Source: Longimicrobiales bacterium (GTDB taxonomy: Bacteria; Gemmatimonadota; Gemmatimonadetes; Longimicrobiales; Gaopeijiaceae). Taken from it: 64,000 nt of DNA. The DNA lies in the NCBI GenBank assembly GCA_028278645.1, contig JANQDZ010000096.1:1-64000 (forward strand), in the 5' to 3' direction. Positions 27,300-36,237 of the stretch are shown piece after piece (the first letter of the stretch is position 1; each line of letters begins with the position of its first letter). Position numbers and translations under genes: made by a program. Under the pieces are notes generated by a model. It was given only the letters and a program-made list of their open reading frames with translations, did not search any database and had not been told where the DNA came from.

Positions 27300-28328
27300 A
27301 TGCGCCGATACAAGCTCCGGTTCTTAGGGGTGGCCCTCTTCTTCACATGCCTCCTCGTGATAGGCTCGATCGGGTATACCATGGTCCAGGACTGGTCCTG
27401 GGGAGATTCCCTCTACATGACGGTCATCACCGTCACCGCTGTCGGGTACAATGAGATCCACCCCCTTAACCCAGCGGGCCGGTTGTTCACGGGCTTCATC
27501 CTTTTCGGCGGCATCACGGGAATGGGTCTATGGTTCGCGTTCCTGACCTCCTTCATCGTCGAGTTGGACCTGGCCAAAGCCTTCCGCAGGCGCAAAATCC
27601 AAAAAAAGGTCAAAAAGATGAAAAACCACGTCATCCTTTGCGGGGCCGGCCGTACCGGGAGTCAGGTCATTGAAGAGCTGCTCATGGCCGGCGAAGAGTT
27701 CGTGGTGATCGAGCGGGACCGTGGAATCAATCAACATCTGGAGGAAACCCTCCCCGACCTGAACGTCATCGAGGGGGACGCCACGGTCGAACACTTCCTG
27801 GAAGAGGCCGGCTTGGATCAGGCAAGGGGGCTCATTGCCTGCCTGAGCAAAGACACCGACAACCTCTTTGTTTGTCTCTCCGCCCGGACCCAACGAAACG
27901 ATTTGGAGATCGTGGCACGGGCCTACGAAGAAGAGACCGTTCCCAAACTCTACCGCGCAGGCGCCGACCATGTGGTGAGCCCCAACGCCAGCGGCGCCAT
28001 CCGCATGGCCTCCTATATGCTCCGGCCAGTAGTCGTGTCTTTCTTGGATGTGGCCACGAGGTCGCCGGATCTTACCCTGCGGATGGAGCAGGAGACGGTG
28101 TCCAGCACCTCCCCCCTGGTCGGGAAGAAGCTGGCCGACATCAAGCTGCCTCAGTACACCGGTTTGATCGTAATAGGAATCCGAAAAAAGAACCCCCCCG
28201 AAGCCGAGGAGGATTTCACATACGTCTTCAACCCCCAGGCGGATACCCGCCTGGACGTTGGAGACATCATGATCGTTTTGGGGAAACCGGAGCAGATCGA
28301 CAAGCTGAGGAAGTTCGTAAACCCCTAG
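27300..28328 (+). CDS. Two-helix potassium channel with RCK (TrkA-N/TrkA-C) domains
   Basis: The 342-residue protein has an N-terminal helix (residues 8-30), a pore loop with filter TVTAVGYNE (44-52) and a second helix (60-90). A linker rich in Lys follows. The TrkA-N Rossmann domain starts at HVILCGAGRTGSQVIEELL (nucleotide-binding GxGxxG) and a TrkA-C domain comes after about residue 255. This is the MthK/Kch architecture, in which the cytoplasmic ring gates the pore in response to ligand. The filter has Asn where most channels have Asp after GY. The start ATG has a ribosome site AGGAGG. Confidence 0.92.
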   Translation: MRRYKLRFLGVALFFTCLLVIGSIGYTMVQDWSWGDSLYMTVITVTAVGYNEIHPLNPAGRLFTGFILFGGITGMGLWFAFLTSFIVELDLAKAFRRRKIQKKVKKMKNHVILCGAGRTGSQVIEELLMAGEEFVVIERDRGINQHLEETLPDLNVIEGDATVEHFLEEAGLDQARGLIACLSKDTDNLFVCLSARTQRNDLEIVARAYEEETVPKLYRAGADHVVSPNASGAIRMASYMLRPVVVSFLDVATRSPDLTLRMEQETVSSTSPLVGKKLADIKLPQYTGLIVIGIRKKNPPEAEEDFTYVFNPQADTRLDVGDIMIVLGKPEQIDKLRKFVNP

Positions 28329-28352
28329 CTCGCCCCTCTTACGCAGCGCCCT

Positions 28353-28532
28353 TTACGCCTCCATCTCTTCCGTCTTCTTCCCGTTTAACCACTTAAGCAG
28401 GAGGTAGACGGCCCCGATCACCAAGCCAACCTTCAGCGCCATCGCAAGAAGCCCGACAAACATCGCGGCCATCACTTTCCAAAGGACGATGACGGCTGCT
28501 CCGGCAAAGAGCACTTTCCCTGCGGCTTGCAT
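28353..28532 (-). CDS. Small membrane protein (59 aa)
   Basis: The ATG complementary to 28530-28532 is preceded by an excellent ribosome site (GGAGGAGAAG). The product is nearly all hydrophobic (residues 7-47, probably two helices separated near residue 19-24 or one long hairpin), with a charged tail LNGKKTEEMEA. It lies convergent with the potassium channel. The family is unknown; the clean ribosome site and codon use argue for a real gene. Confidence 0.65.
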   Translation of the reverse strand: MQAAGKVLFAGAAVIVLWKVMAAMFVGLLAMALKVGLVIGAVYLLLKWLNGKKTEEMEA

Positions 28533-28889
28533 CTTCTCCTCCGATGTGAGGGCCCTCCATTGGATCCGATCCTCTCTACGGAGCAGGATCAGCTACAGTT
28601 TCAGGCCAAACCTCCCATGACGCCATGGTTTTGCCCCACTCCACCCCCGTGGCACGACTCGTGGAGAAAGACAGAACAGGGGAGTTGGAACGGAAGTCCA
28701 GAGAGACGCAGAGACGCTGCTTCGAGTTGGGCTTTCACAGGATCGGGCTCTCTGAGTCCACTGAACTCCATGGCGCGCCTGACCAGTTTCTGCCACTTCT
28801 GACCACACCAAGCCGCTAAAGCGCCCCTTCCCCGTCCGCCGGCCATATGCGTGGCCGGGCACACGGTCTCTTATCATGAAGGAGGTGTT
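28533..28889. other. Intergenic region, no gene supported
   Basis: About 357 bases lie between the divergent genes at 28353-28532 and 28890. A 64-codon frame at 28625 has no ribosome site and no recognisable sequence. TGGCACG at 28650 looks like half of a sigma-54 promoter, but the -12 element is GG instead of GC. Nothing else is seen. Confidence 0.4.
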
Positions 28890-29213
28890 ATGCGGAACCG
28901 CTCACTATCTCGCCCGATTCTATGGGGGTTCGTCATCCTGCTGGGACTCGGCCTGTTTCTCCCTGCCCAGGAATTACCGGCGCAGGACGCCGTGGGTTGC
29001 CACGCAGTGGACATGAAAGGCTTCCCCCGGGATTGCACCTTCCTGGAGGAGCATGGGGCCTGCCTCTGGAATGCCCTGGATTCCTACGCTTCCTGCCGGG
29101 ACAGCGGCGACGGATTTCTGGATAGGGTTTCCTGTGAGGTGGGAGTCCAGGTGGACCTCCTTGCGTGCAACCTCGGAATGCCGGTCAGACTGATCAAATC
29201 TCTACTCACTTGA
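28890..29213 (+). CDS. Secreted cysteine-containing small protein (107 aa)
   Basis: The start at 28890 is chosen for its ribosome site (AAGGAGGTGTT) and signal peptide (MRNRSLSRPILWGFVILLG, cleavage near PAQDA). The mature part of about 75 residues has six cysteines (GCH, DCT, ACL, SCR, SCE, ACN), probably three disulfides, and is otherwise acidic and helical. No heme motif is present. No family is recognised. A hairpin follows its stop. Confidence 0.6.
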   Translation: MRNRSLSRPILWGFVILLGLGLFLPAQELPAQDAVGCHAVDMKGFPRDCTFLEEHGACLWNALDSYASCRDSGDGFLDRVSCEVGVQVDLLACNLGMPVRLIKSLLT

Positions 29214-29238
29214 CCGAATCCCATTCGGGTTGAGACGG

Positions 29239-29269
29239 GAAGGGGGTGGGGCAAGGCCCGCCCCCTTCT
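29239..29269 (+). terminator. Possible terminator hairpin
   Basis: GAAGGGGG-TG-GGGC can pair with GCCC-GCCCCCTTC across a three-base loop, 25 bases after the small secreted protein. The T-run is weak (TTCTCCCC), so efficiency is doubtful. Confidence 0.45.
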
Positions 29270-29359
29270 CCCCTCCGGGGCATTACGGCGTCCAATCCCC
29301 CGGCCGTCTCGTTCCCGACAAACCATGGAGAGGCCCCTCGGGAACAGGACCTTCAGCCA

Positions 29360-30508
29360 ATGAAGACCAAGACCAAGAAGTGCCTGAAGTGGAAGGCGGT
29401 ACCCCTGGGTTGCCTTCTTCTGATCAGCCTCCCGCTGGCATCGACGTTGGGCTCGATCTGGCTCACTCGTCCCAAGGTCGACCTCCCCTCCGACCGACGC
29501 CTTTCTTGGGCTCAGGACCTGGCCTCCCACGCGGCGCCTCCGGCCGATCCGAGAGAGGTGACCATCTCACCCATGACGGCCAGTTTCGTCCTTCCCGAGG
29601 TGCTGTCGGTGGAAGACGCAACCGAATGGGGAGATGGCTGGATCCTCCTGGATCGTATTTCGGGACAGATCCATTTCCTCCACCCTGACTCAGGGATCAC
29701 AAAAACCTTGGGAGGGGAGGGAGAGGGGCCCGGGGAGCTGCAAAACCCTGTAGCCCTGGCGGTCATGGACTCGACCCTCTGGGTGGTCAACCAACGAGGC
29801 CTAGCTCTGGACCGTTTCCACGTCGGACGGGGATTCGGGGCTCGACTCAGGATCCGGGGGGGAGGATGTCAGGCGGGGCTGACCAAGGACCTTTCGGTCC
29901 TGCCCGGGGGAGAGATGTTCGTTCTCCGGGTCTGCCCATCCCCGCTCGTGGGGCCAGGGACGGCCTTTTGGGAAAGGGTTCCCCCCGACGGGGTCCTGGA
30001 ACCTCACCTGGTTCTCCCTTTGGGCACCCCTGGGTCCAGGAAGCTGCACATCCTCCGACAACCGGCGGTGGCGGCCCGCGGAAACCGGACTTTCCTCGGC
30101 ACCTGGGACACACCATGCCTGGCCGAGCTTCGACCGGACGGGTCGGTTGCGGGGCACCGGTGTTTGCCCGAATACGACCGACCGCACACAGAGGAAGAGG
30201 ACCGAGTGAGCCTGTCCGATCGATTTCGGACCATCACCAGGTTGGGGTTCCTCCCGGTGGAGATACCGGAACACCTCCCTTGGTATGACCGAGTTTTTGC
30301 CACTTCCCGGGGCCCGGTTGTCAGGAGAGTCCGTGGAGAGGAAGAACGGGACCTGGTCCTCCTGCCACAGGACGGGCGGGGCACGGCCACCAGAAGGCGG
30401 TTCCCCGAAAACACCTACGTCGGAGAGCGGACCATCCTGGCAGTCAGGGATCTGGTGGTCGGAACTCAGATCCAGGTCTACCCCAATCCCTGGCAAGAAC
30501 AGGACTGA
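29360..30508 (+). CDS. Six-bladed beta-propeller protein with N-terminal anchor
   Basis: The ATG at 29360 begins a basic N-terminus and a hydrophobic helix (CLLLISLPLASTLGSIWL); upstream codons have no support. The 382-residue product then shows the propeller motif GEGEGPGELQNPVALAVMDSTLWVVNQRG typical of NHL/6-bladed propeller proteins common in Gemmatimonadota and Bacteroidota. Four scattered cysteines may form disulfides. It is anchored by an uncleaved helix or secreted. Ligand and role are unknown. It is convergent with the sigma-54 activator gene. Confidence 0.75.
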   Translation: MKTKTKKCLKWKAVPLGCLLLISLPLASTLGSIWLTRPKVDLPSDRRLSWAQDLASHAAPPADPREVTISPMTASFVLPEVLSVEDATEWGDGWILLDRISGQIHFLHPDSGITKTLGGEGEGPGELQNPVALAVMDSTLWVVNQRGLALDRFHVGRGFGARLRIRGGGCQAGLTKDLSVLPGGEMFVLRVCPSPLVGPGTAFWERVPPDGVLEPHLVLPLGTPGSRKLHILRQPAVAARGNRTFLGTWDTPCLAELRPDGSVAGHRCLPEYDRPHTEEEDRVSLSDRFRTITRLGFLPVEIPEHLPWYDRVFATSRGPVVRRVRGEEERDLVLLPQDGRGTATRRRFPENTYVGERTILAVRDLVVGTQIQVYPNPWQEQD

Positions 30509-30517
30509 GCTACGCGC

Positions 30518-31645
30518 CTATTGGAGCCTGTACCTTTGGAGGCGGAGCCTGAGGGTGTTCCTGGCCATGCCCAGCTCCCGGGCAGCCTGGGTCTTATTCC
30601 CCCTGGCCCGAGCCAAAGCATTCAGGATCATCTCCCGCTCCTCCGATTCCGTCCCAAGGAACGCATAGCGGGCTTTTTTTTTGCCCTGGGCTTTCGGACC
30701 CGGAGGTTTCGGGCCGCTATCCTCAGCTCCCGGCAGATCCTCCGCCCCGGCTTCCCCCCTGCCCGTCATGGCTTCCGTCGCCAAAAGGGTTTCCACGGAG
30801 AGCGTGTCGGCCTCTGAGAAAACCAGGGCAGCCTCCAGGAGATGAGACATCTCCCGGATGTTTCCCGGCCACGACCTCTCCTCCAGGTAGCGAATGACCT
30901 CGGGGGAGAGTGAGCCGATGGACCGATCGTGCCGCTTTTCCAGGGCTCGAAGGAACCGCCGGGCAAGAAGAGGGATGTCCTCCCGCCGTTCCCTCAGCGG
31001 AGGCATAAAACAAACGAGGACCGCCAGGCGGTGATACAGCTCGCGCCGAAACCTCCCGGCATTCATTTCACCGACCAGGTCACGGGAGGTCGCCGAAAGA
31101 ACCCTGACGTTCACCCGAACGGACCCTTCTCCACCAAGGCGCCGGACCTCACCCTCCTCAAGGGCGGTAAGGAGCTTTGCCTGTTGGCCGATGGAGAGCT
31201 CGCCTACCTCATCGAGGAAGAGGGACCCCATCTGGGCCTGCTCCAAGTATCCTTTTCGAGCATCCCGGGCCCCGGTGAACGCCCCCTTCTGATGCCCAAA
31301 AAACTCACTTTCGAAGAGGGAATCCGGGATTCCAGCGCAGTTGATGGCCAGGAACGGAGAAGGCCTACGGCCACTCTGTTGATGGATCACTTTCCCGAGA
31401 AGGCTTTTCCCGGTTCCCGTCTCACCGAGAATGAGGACAGGAGCGCTCACCTTCGCCGCCCGGAGTGCAAATGACCGAACTCTCTTCATGGCTTGGCTCT
31501 GCCCGAGGAGAGCCCCAATGGTTTGCCCCACCGCACCCTCGTACCCGAGAATTAGAAAAGGATGGAAGAGCTCCACCGCGGAGAGCAGCGAGCCCTTTCT
31601 GAACCCTAATTGTGGTGGAGAAAGACGGGCGGTCCCATGGACCAA
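30518..31645 (-). CDS. Sigma-54-dependent activator lacking a receiver domain
   Basis: Up to 375 residues, but the first start is a TTG with no ribosome site, so the true start may lie up to 45 residues later. The AAA+ domain has Walker A GETGTGKS, the sigma-54 contact loop GAFTGA, Walker B GSLFLDEVGEL and the RERREDIPLLARRFL sensor region. A flexible proline-lysine linker leads to a Fis-type helix-turn-helix (NKTQAARELGMARNTLRLRLQ). There is no receiver, PAS or FHA domain, so activity is probably set by another protein or by expression level. It would open promoters bound by RpoN. Confidence 0.9.
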   Translation of the reverse strand: MVHGTARLSPPQLGFRKGSLLSAVELFHPFLILGYEGAVGQTIGALLGQSQAMKRVRSFALRAAKVSAPVLILGETGTGKSLLGKVIHQQSGRRPSPFLAINCAGIPDSLFESEFFGHQKGAFTGARDARKGYLEQAQMGSLFLDEVGELSIGQQAKLLTALEEGEVRRLGGEGSVRVNVRVLSATSRDLVGEMNAGRFRRELYHRLAVLVCFMPPLRERREDIPLLARRFLRALEKRHDRSIGSLSPEVIRYLEERSWPGNIREMSHLLEAALVFSEADTLSVETLLATEAMTGRGEAGAEDLPGAEDSGPKPPGPKAQGKKKARYAFLGTESEEREMILNALARARGNKTQAARELGMARNTLRLRLQRYRLQ

Positions 31646-31876
31646 GAGGCGCGACCGCTGAGGATTGAGGAGGAAGAGATGGGAGGAGCACTGACCCCGG
31701 CCGAAGAGAAGGCAATCAAAGAAGCGCTAACGGGAGGCGTAGCTTCCTGTCCGAGGTGTGGGGCACGTCTCAGAACAACCCCCATCTCGCCACGACCCGA
31801 CACTGCCTATGTCCGCAAGCGGGCCCTCCTGGAGTGTGACGGGTGTGGGTTGAGGGCCGCCCTGGATACCGGATGA
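31637..31876 (+). CDS. Small zinc-ribbon protein (79 aa)
   Basis: The ATG at 31637 is preferred over an upstream TTG. The product is acidic at the N-terminus and ends with two cysteine pairs, CPRCG and CDGCG, spaced by about 28 residues, which form a zinc ribbon. No other domain is visible. It may be a small nucleic-acid or protein-interaction module. Its 5' end overlaps the proposed TTG start of the divergent sigma-54 activator, another sign that the activator begins further in. Confidence 0.55.
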   Translation: MDQEARPLRIEEEEMGGALTPAEEKAIKEALTGGVASCPRCGARLRTTPISPRPDTAYVRKRALLECDGCGLRAALDTG

Positions 31877-31970
31877 CCGTCTGGGCAGGCCCTTTCCCTC
31901 ACCAACGGTTGCGGCCGGCATCACTTGGCCCGACGTTCCATCGCCCCGACACCAGAACCCAGAGGAGCCA

Positions 31971-32954
31971 ATGACGGCCCTTTTGTTCGATAAAACCACT
32001 TCATCAACTCACCGAAAACCAACGCTCCTCGGGCTCTTTGCCCTGCTCCTCGTGTGGCCTCTCCCGGTGGAGGCTCAATCTCGGACGTGGGGCCCCATTC
32101 TCCTTGAGATCCCTTCCAGCACACGGGCGTTGGGGTTGGGAAATTCCTTCTCCCTCACTTCCGGTCTGTCTGAAGCGGTGTTTTATCAACCCGGTGCCTT
32201 GAATCGAGTCCAGGGGTATTCCGCCTCGATCCAGAGGTTCGGTACCCCCTCCACACATGTTGTTGCTTCCGCCGGCGGGAGCTGGGGTTCTGGAGGAGTG
32301 GCCCTGGGCGTCCAGCATCTGAGTTTTGGGGTTGATGTAAACGACCTTCTCGTCGACGACGGTCTCCTTCACCTGCCTGCAGACATCGGGTCTCTGAGGA
32401 CCAATGGGAACATAGCCGTGTCGGAATTGGCGGTCTCCCTGGGATACGGCCGATCCGTGAAGGGGATCCAAGCCGGGGTAGTCGGCAAGCTCATCGAGCA
32501 ACGGTTCGGCCGTCAAAAAGATGCGACTGGAGCCGTCGATATCGGCCTGGCTGCCTCCCCGGGACCCGTGGTCGTGGGTTTGGCCGTCCAGAACCTGGGG
32601 GAGAGCTTGACGATCGGTACCGACGACGTGCCCCTTCCCGTTCGGTATTCACTGGGAGCCTCCACCCAAACCGCCCAAGTCGGTCCCCTGGACCTCTCGG
32701 CTTCCGGGGCCCTGGTCTATCGGGAAGAGGAGAGTGACCTGATCCCGTCCATGGGGCTGGAAGTGGCCTATTGGCCGGTGACCGGCCGGACCTTCATTGG
32801 CCGAGTTGGGGTCAGGCACCTAACCGACGGTCAGTCGGCCTCTGCTTTCACCTTTGGAGCAGGTTTCAGGGGGGACAACATCCTCCTGGACTACGCCTAC
32901 GAGGGCTTCAAAACAGGTAGCCCGACGCACCGCATCGGGATCGGGTGGCGTTAG
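31971..32954 (+). CDS. PorV/PorQ-like outer-membrane beta-barrel protein
   Basis: The 327-residue product has a signal peptide (hydrophobic stretch ending PVEAQS) followed by IPSSTRALGLGNSFSLTSGLSEAVFYQPGAL, the N-terminal pattern of the PorV/PorQ family, then alternating barrel strands to a C-terminal Trp-Arg. PorV-type proteins act as shuttles for proteins leaving the type IX system or as porins. No type IX genes are seen here, so only the fold is assigned. It is convergent with the esterase gene. Confidence 0.75.
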   Translation: MTALLFDKTTSSTHRKPTLLGLFALLLVWPLPVEAQSRTWGPILLEIPSSTRALGLGNSFSLTSGLSEAVFYQPGALNRVQGYSASIQRFGTPSTHVVASAGGSWGSGGVALGVQHLSFGVDVNDLLVDDGLLHLPADIGSLRTNGNIAVSELAVSLGYGRSVKGIQAGVVGKLIEQRFGRQKDATGAVDIGLAASPGPVVVGLAVQNLGESLTIGTDDVPLPVRYSLGASTQTAQVGPLDLSASGALVYREEESDLIPSMGLEVAYWPVTGRTFIGRVGVRHLTDGQSASAFTFGAGFRGDNILLDYAYEGFKTGSPTHRIGIGWR

Positions 32955-32970
32955 CAGGAAACCTGCGGGG

Positions 32971-35001
32971 TCAGCGGGCAGCCGACACCTTCAGGAACGC
33001 CTCTCTCATGTTCGAGAATCCAATCTCGTCCATGACCACTGCCCCGGCTCTGGTCTCGTCGAAAAGGAACTGGATTTCAGCCAGCTTCGACAAATCCAAC
33101 CCGTCCTCCGACCGGGCAACAAAATCCTCCATCGGGATGGAAAAGCTCTGGAGGACCATCTCGGTATTCCCGGCATACTGCTGGTCGTCTCGCCGCTGAA
33201 TTCGGATCTCGATGGGGCGCCGAACGGGTCCGTAACGGTTCAGAAGAACCTTGCCGGACCTTCCATTGGCATCGACCAGTCGGACTGAGAGCCGGAGAGG
33301 TGGCTTCTCCTCTTCCTCCTCGTCCGGTTGCGGGGAGAGGAACGAGAAGAGCCCGGAAAAGAATCGGCCGACTCTGGATCCTCCCCGGTCTCCCCCGGCC
33401 TCCGTTTCCTCATCCGTAGCCGCTTGCTCCACCTCTTCTTTCGCCTCCTCTTCCTCCTCCTTCTCGGCGTCAGGGTCCTTCCGCGGTCCGGGAATCAGGT
33501 CCAGAGCGGTCAACAAGAAGTCCAATGTGGTGCCTGGACCCACACCCCACTCTTCGGGGAGGTCTTCGGGAAGCCGAACCGCGAATGCTGCCGGGGGACC
33601 CATCCTTGTGGTGTCTTTTCCGGCAATCCTGTTGTTCCATCCCACCCAAACGGCCTGGTTCTCCTGGGAGCTCGACGAGGTCCCGGACCGAGATCGGAGT
33701 GGCAGCACGTCTTCCTTCCACGTCGCCAGGCTATCGCCTCTGATCCTGATTCCTGGGGCTACTCCGGTGGTCACGTCGATATCCTCTTCGAACGTGACCA
33801 AAGGCCGGAAGCTGCTCTCTTGGAACTGGGTGATGTACATCGTCTTCGGGAGCCACCCCCCCGCAATGCGGTGATCCCGGAAGAGAGGAAGATAGTCCTC
33901 CCGATCTTTCAGCGAGGACTCGAGGAACGCCGTGACGTAGACCAAAGCAAACTGTCGTTGTTCCTCTCCTTCCAAAAGACCCCTCAAGTCCAATGAGCGG
34001 CCGCTCCGGGGCCCGCGGTCGTGTGGGCCCCACACCGTATTCCACTGACCGTGGTTCGCCCGATGTACGTAAACGGAAGCTTTGAAGTGGGGGTCCCCGT
34101 CGGTGAACCGGACCCGCTTGTACGTACGGAGTCCGGAGAAGCTGGAAACGTCGCCGTCGTGGGTCCCGTGGAAGACCAGGTAGTTGACGTTCCCGACCGG
34201 GGCTAATCGACTCGTGGGCCGGTACTGGCCGTCTACCGGTGCGATGGCGATGACAGCCTTGATGTCGAAGCCGAAGTCCCAGGTGAGGGTAGCATCGTCC
34301 GGATAACGGGAAAGGTGATTGAAGGCGGCGGCGTGGCCCACGGCTTCCCCACCTCTGGAGTGGCCGATGATTCCGAGGTTGGCCATGTCCACCATGCCCT
34401 CGAAGGGATTTCCTTCCTCCGAGTTGAAGCCCTCCCAGGCCTGGAGGTGCTTCAGAAACAGCCAGCCCCGGGCGTCGTTCTCGCCGCGAATTCCACCGTT
34501 GATGAAATTCATGTCCAGGGAAGCCAGTATGAATCCACGGCTGGCCAGATGCCGGCCCAGGTACTCGTACCCTGGATCCGAAAAGTCCTTCATGTCGTGG
34601 TTCCCGTGGGCCACCAGGATAAGGGGATAAGGCCCGGGCCCGTCGGGGTACCACACACGGGCATTAAGTGGAAAGGAGTCCGGCTTAAACCCCCAATACT
34701 TGTTCCGGCTTTTAGCACTCCCTCCGAGGCTCACCAGCTTGGACGCATCTACCACTTCCGTAGTGAAAGCCACCGAATCCCGGTATTCGGGCCGGTTCTT
34801 GTCGGTACCGCTGCCGTAGTACAAGGCCTTCACCTGCAGATCCCCCACTTCCAGAGGGCTGGGGACATCAAGGAGGTGGCGGGCCAACACCCGGTCTGAA
34901 TCGTCGGGAGCCAGCTCCAAGGCGCCCATGCACCCGACCAGCGCCAAGCCCACCAACCCGGGGAGGAGCAGGGAAGAAAGGAGATGATTGGAGGGTTTCA
35001 T
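32971..35001 (-). CDS. Alpha/beta-hydrolase lipoprotein with acidic insertion
   Basis: The start complementary to 34999-35001 has a ribosome site (AAGGCGG) and a lipoprotein signal (VGLALVGCMGAL), giving 676 residues. The hydrolase core shows the oxyanion region ILVAHGNHDM, nucleophile elbow IIGHSRGGEAVG, acid in HGTHDGDVS and His in RANHGQWN, as in PAF-acetylhydrolase- and dienelactone-hydrolase-like enzymes. The second half is a beta-rich domain interrupted by a Glu-rich, low-complexity insertion near 33298-33480. It is probably a periplasmic or outer-membrane esterase; the substrate is unknown. Confidence 0.8.
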   Translation of the reverse strand: MKPSNHLLSSLLLPGLVGLALVGCMGALELAPDDSDRVLARHLLDVPSPLEVGDLQVKALYYGSGTDKNRPEYRDSVAFTTEVVDASKLVSLGGSAKSRNKYWGFKPDSFPLNARVWYPDGPGPYPLILVAHGNHDMKDFSDPGYEYLGRHLASRGFILASLDMNFINGGIRGENDARGWLFLKHLQAWEGFNSEEGNPFEGMVDMANLGIIGHSRGGEAVGHAAAFNHLSRYPDDATLTWDFGFDIKAVIAIAPVDGQYRPTSRLAPVGNVNYLVFHGTHDGDVSSFSGLRTYKRVRFTDGDPHFKASVYVHRANHGQWNTVWGPHDRGPRSGRSLDLRGLLEGEEQRQFALVYVTAFLESSLKDREDYLPLFRDHRIAGGWLPKTMYITQFQESSFRPLVTFEEDIDVTTGVAPGIRIRGDSLATWKEDVLPLRSRSGTSSSSQENQAVWVGWNNRIAGKDTTRMGPPAAFAVRLPEDLPEEWGVGPGTTLDFLLTALDLIPGPRKDPDAEKEEEEEAKEEVEQAATDEETEAGGDRGGSRVGRFFSGLFSFLSPQPDEEEEEKPPLRLSVRLVDANGRSGKVLLNRYGPVRRPIEIRIQRRDDQQYAGNTEMVLQSFSIPMEDFVARSEDGLDLSKLAEIQFLFDETRAGAVVMDEIGFSNMREAFLKVSAAR

Positions 35002-35206
35002 TTGTCCGCCTTCAAGAGTCGACGAGCTTTTTCGGACCGGAGAAGGTTGGGGCAGCCCCGGCTTCGGAGCAACAGGAGGTGACACGACCGGTGGACCGGG
35101 GGCCGGTTGATCCGCTCGCCGGTTTGGTTACCCTTATCGGGCCTGGCAAGCAATCCCTGAAACCTAGCCGGAAGTCTCCGGGAATACCGAATGGAAAGAG
35201 GAACCT

Positions 35207-35680
35207 ATGGCCAACCCAGCCGCTCAGTTCAAAACCAACCTCGGGAGCTTTACCATCGAGCTCTTCGAAGACAAAGCCCCCAAGACCACGAAGAACTTCA
35301 TTGATCTGGCCGAGAAAGGGTTCTTCGACGGGGTCATCTTCCACAGGGTCATCAAGGACTTCATGATCCAGGGTGGAGATCCCACCGGCACTGGCCGGGG
35401 GGGACCGGGCTACAGCATTCCCGATGAGTTCCATCCCGAGTTGAAACACGAGGGCCCGGGAATCCTCTCCATGGCGAACGCCGGTCCGAATACCGGTGGC
35501 TCCCAGTTCTTCATCACCCTGGACGCCACTCCGTGGTTGGACGGGAAGCATGCGGTGTTCGGCACGGTGACCGACGGAATGGACATCGTGGAAACGATCG
35601 GGAGCACGCCAACGGCAAGGGGAGACCGACCCTTGGAGGACGTGGTGATGGAGTCTGTAACCATCAGCGGAGGTGAGTGA
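35207..35680 (+). CDS. Cyclophilin-type peptidyl-prolyl isomerase
   Basis: The 157-residue cytoplasmic protein is a compact bacterial cyclophilin: [25 protein letters not shown], then [18 protein letters not shown] with the catalytic and substrate-binding Phe, Gln and Asn residues, and [12 protein letters not shown]. It catalyses cis-trans isomerisation of prolyl bonds during folding. Ribosome site GAAAGAGGAACC. It is followed by a strong bidirectional terminator. Confidence 0.95.
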   Translation: MANPAAQFKTNLGSFTIELFEDKAPKTTKNFIDLAEKGFFDGVIFHRVIKDFMIQGGDPTGTGRGGPGYSIPDEFHPELKHEGPGILSMANAGPNTGGSQFFITLDATPWLDGKHAVFGTVTDGMDIVETIGSTPTARGDRPLEDVVMESVTISGGE

Positions 35681-35732
35681 ACCTCCGGATGGCTCCCCGC
35701 GAAAAGCTCCTCCGCAATCGCAGGCCCATAAA

Positions 35733-35765
35733 AAACCCCCGGGGATGTGCGGTCCCCGGGGGTTT
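35733..35765. terminator. Bidirectional Rho-independent terminator
   Basis: AAACCCCCGGGGA and TCCCCGGGGGTTT form a perfect 13-base-pair stem with a seven-base loop. On the minus strand the stem is followed by six T residues; on the plus strand by three. It separates the convergent cyclophilin and small membrane protein genes. Confidence 0.92.
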
Positions 35766-35787
35766 CACTCGTGGGTAGGAAGGGGCC

Positions 35788-36099
35788 TTAACCCTCTTCA
35801 TCTCCATTGGCTTCAGGCTCCGACTCCTGTCCCGGCTCCAGCGACTCCCTTCCGGGTGGCATCGGGTTCAGCCTACGATCTCTGCGGATCTCCGCCAGAA
35901 TCGCGTCGGCGTCGTCAGGGATCTCCTCCAACTCCACGGCGGACCCTTCCCTCACGAGGAAGAGCCAGAGCCAGGTCATGGGAATTCCCATCCAGAAGAG
36001 GACGATCCGACTCCAGCCCGGTTTCCCTTTCCTCTTTAGATCGATGTAGAGGATGTTGGCCAGCAACCAGATTACGCCGCCGAAGAAACCTTCGAACAC
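35788..36099 (-). CDS. Small membrane protein with acidic tail (103 aa)
   Basis: Two hydrophobic segments (residues 3-18 and 31-47) flank a basic loop (LKRKGKPGWSR). The remaining 55 residues are acidic and unstructured, with LEEIPDDADAILAEIRRDRR and a Glu-rich end. No family is recognised, but the layout (tight helical hairpin plus cytoplasmic acidic tail) resembles inner-membrane adaptor proteins. It is the last gene before the terminator at 35733. Confidence 0.6.
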   Translation of the reverse strand: MFEGFFGGVIWLLANILYIDLKRKGKPGWSRIVLFWMGIPMTWLWLFLVREGSAVELEEIPDDADAILAEIRRDRRLNPMPPGRESLEPGQESEPEANGDEEG

Positions 36100-36237
36100 T
36101 TTGTCACCCCAGAAATCCGTAGGAGGGAGACCCTACATGCGACTCTCCCCGAAACTTATCGTGAGGTCACCGACGACCAAAGGGTGAAAGGGGGACCCCC
36201 GCGCTTGGCGGGAGCCCCGACCCGTTACCCGAAGGGC

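Noticed and set aside
28650-28664. Sigma-54-like TGGCACG element
   Set aside because: The -12 element is GG instead of the essential GC, and no heme gene is nearby.
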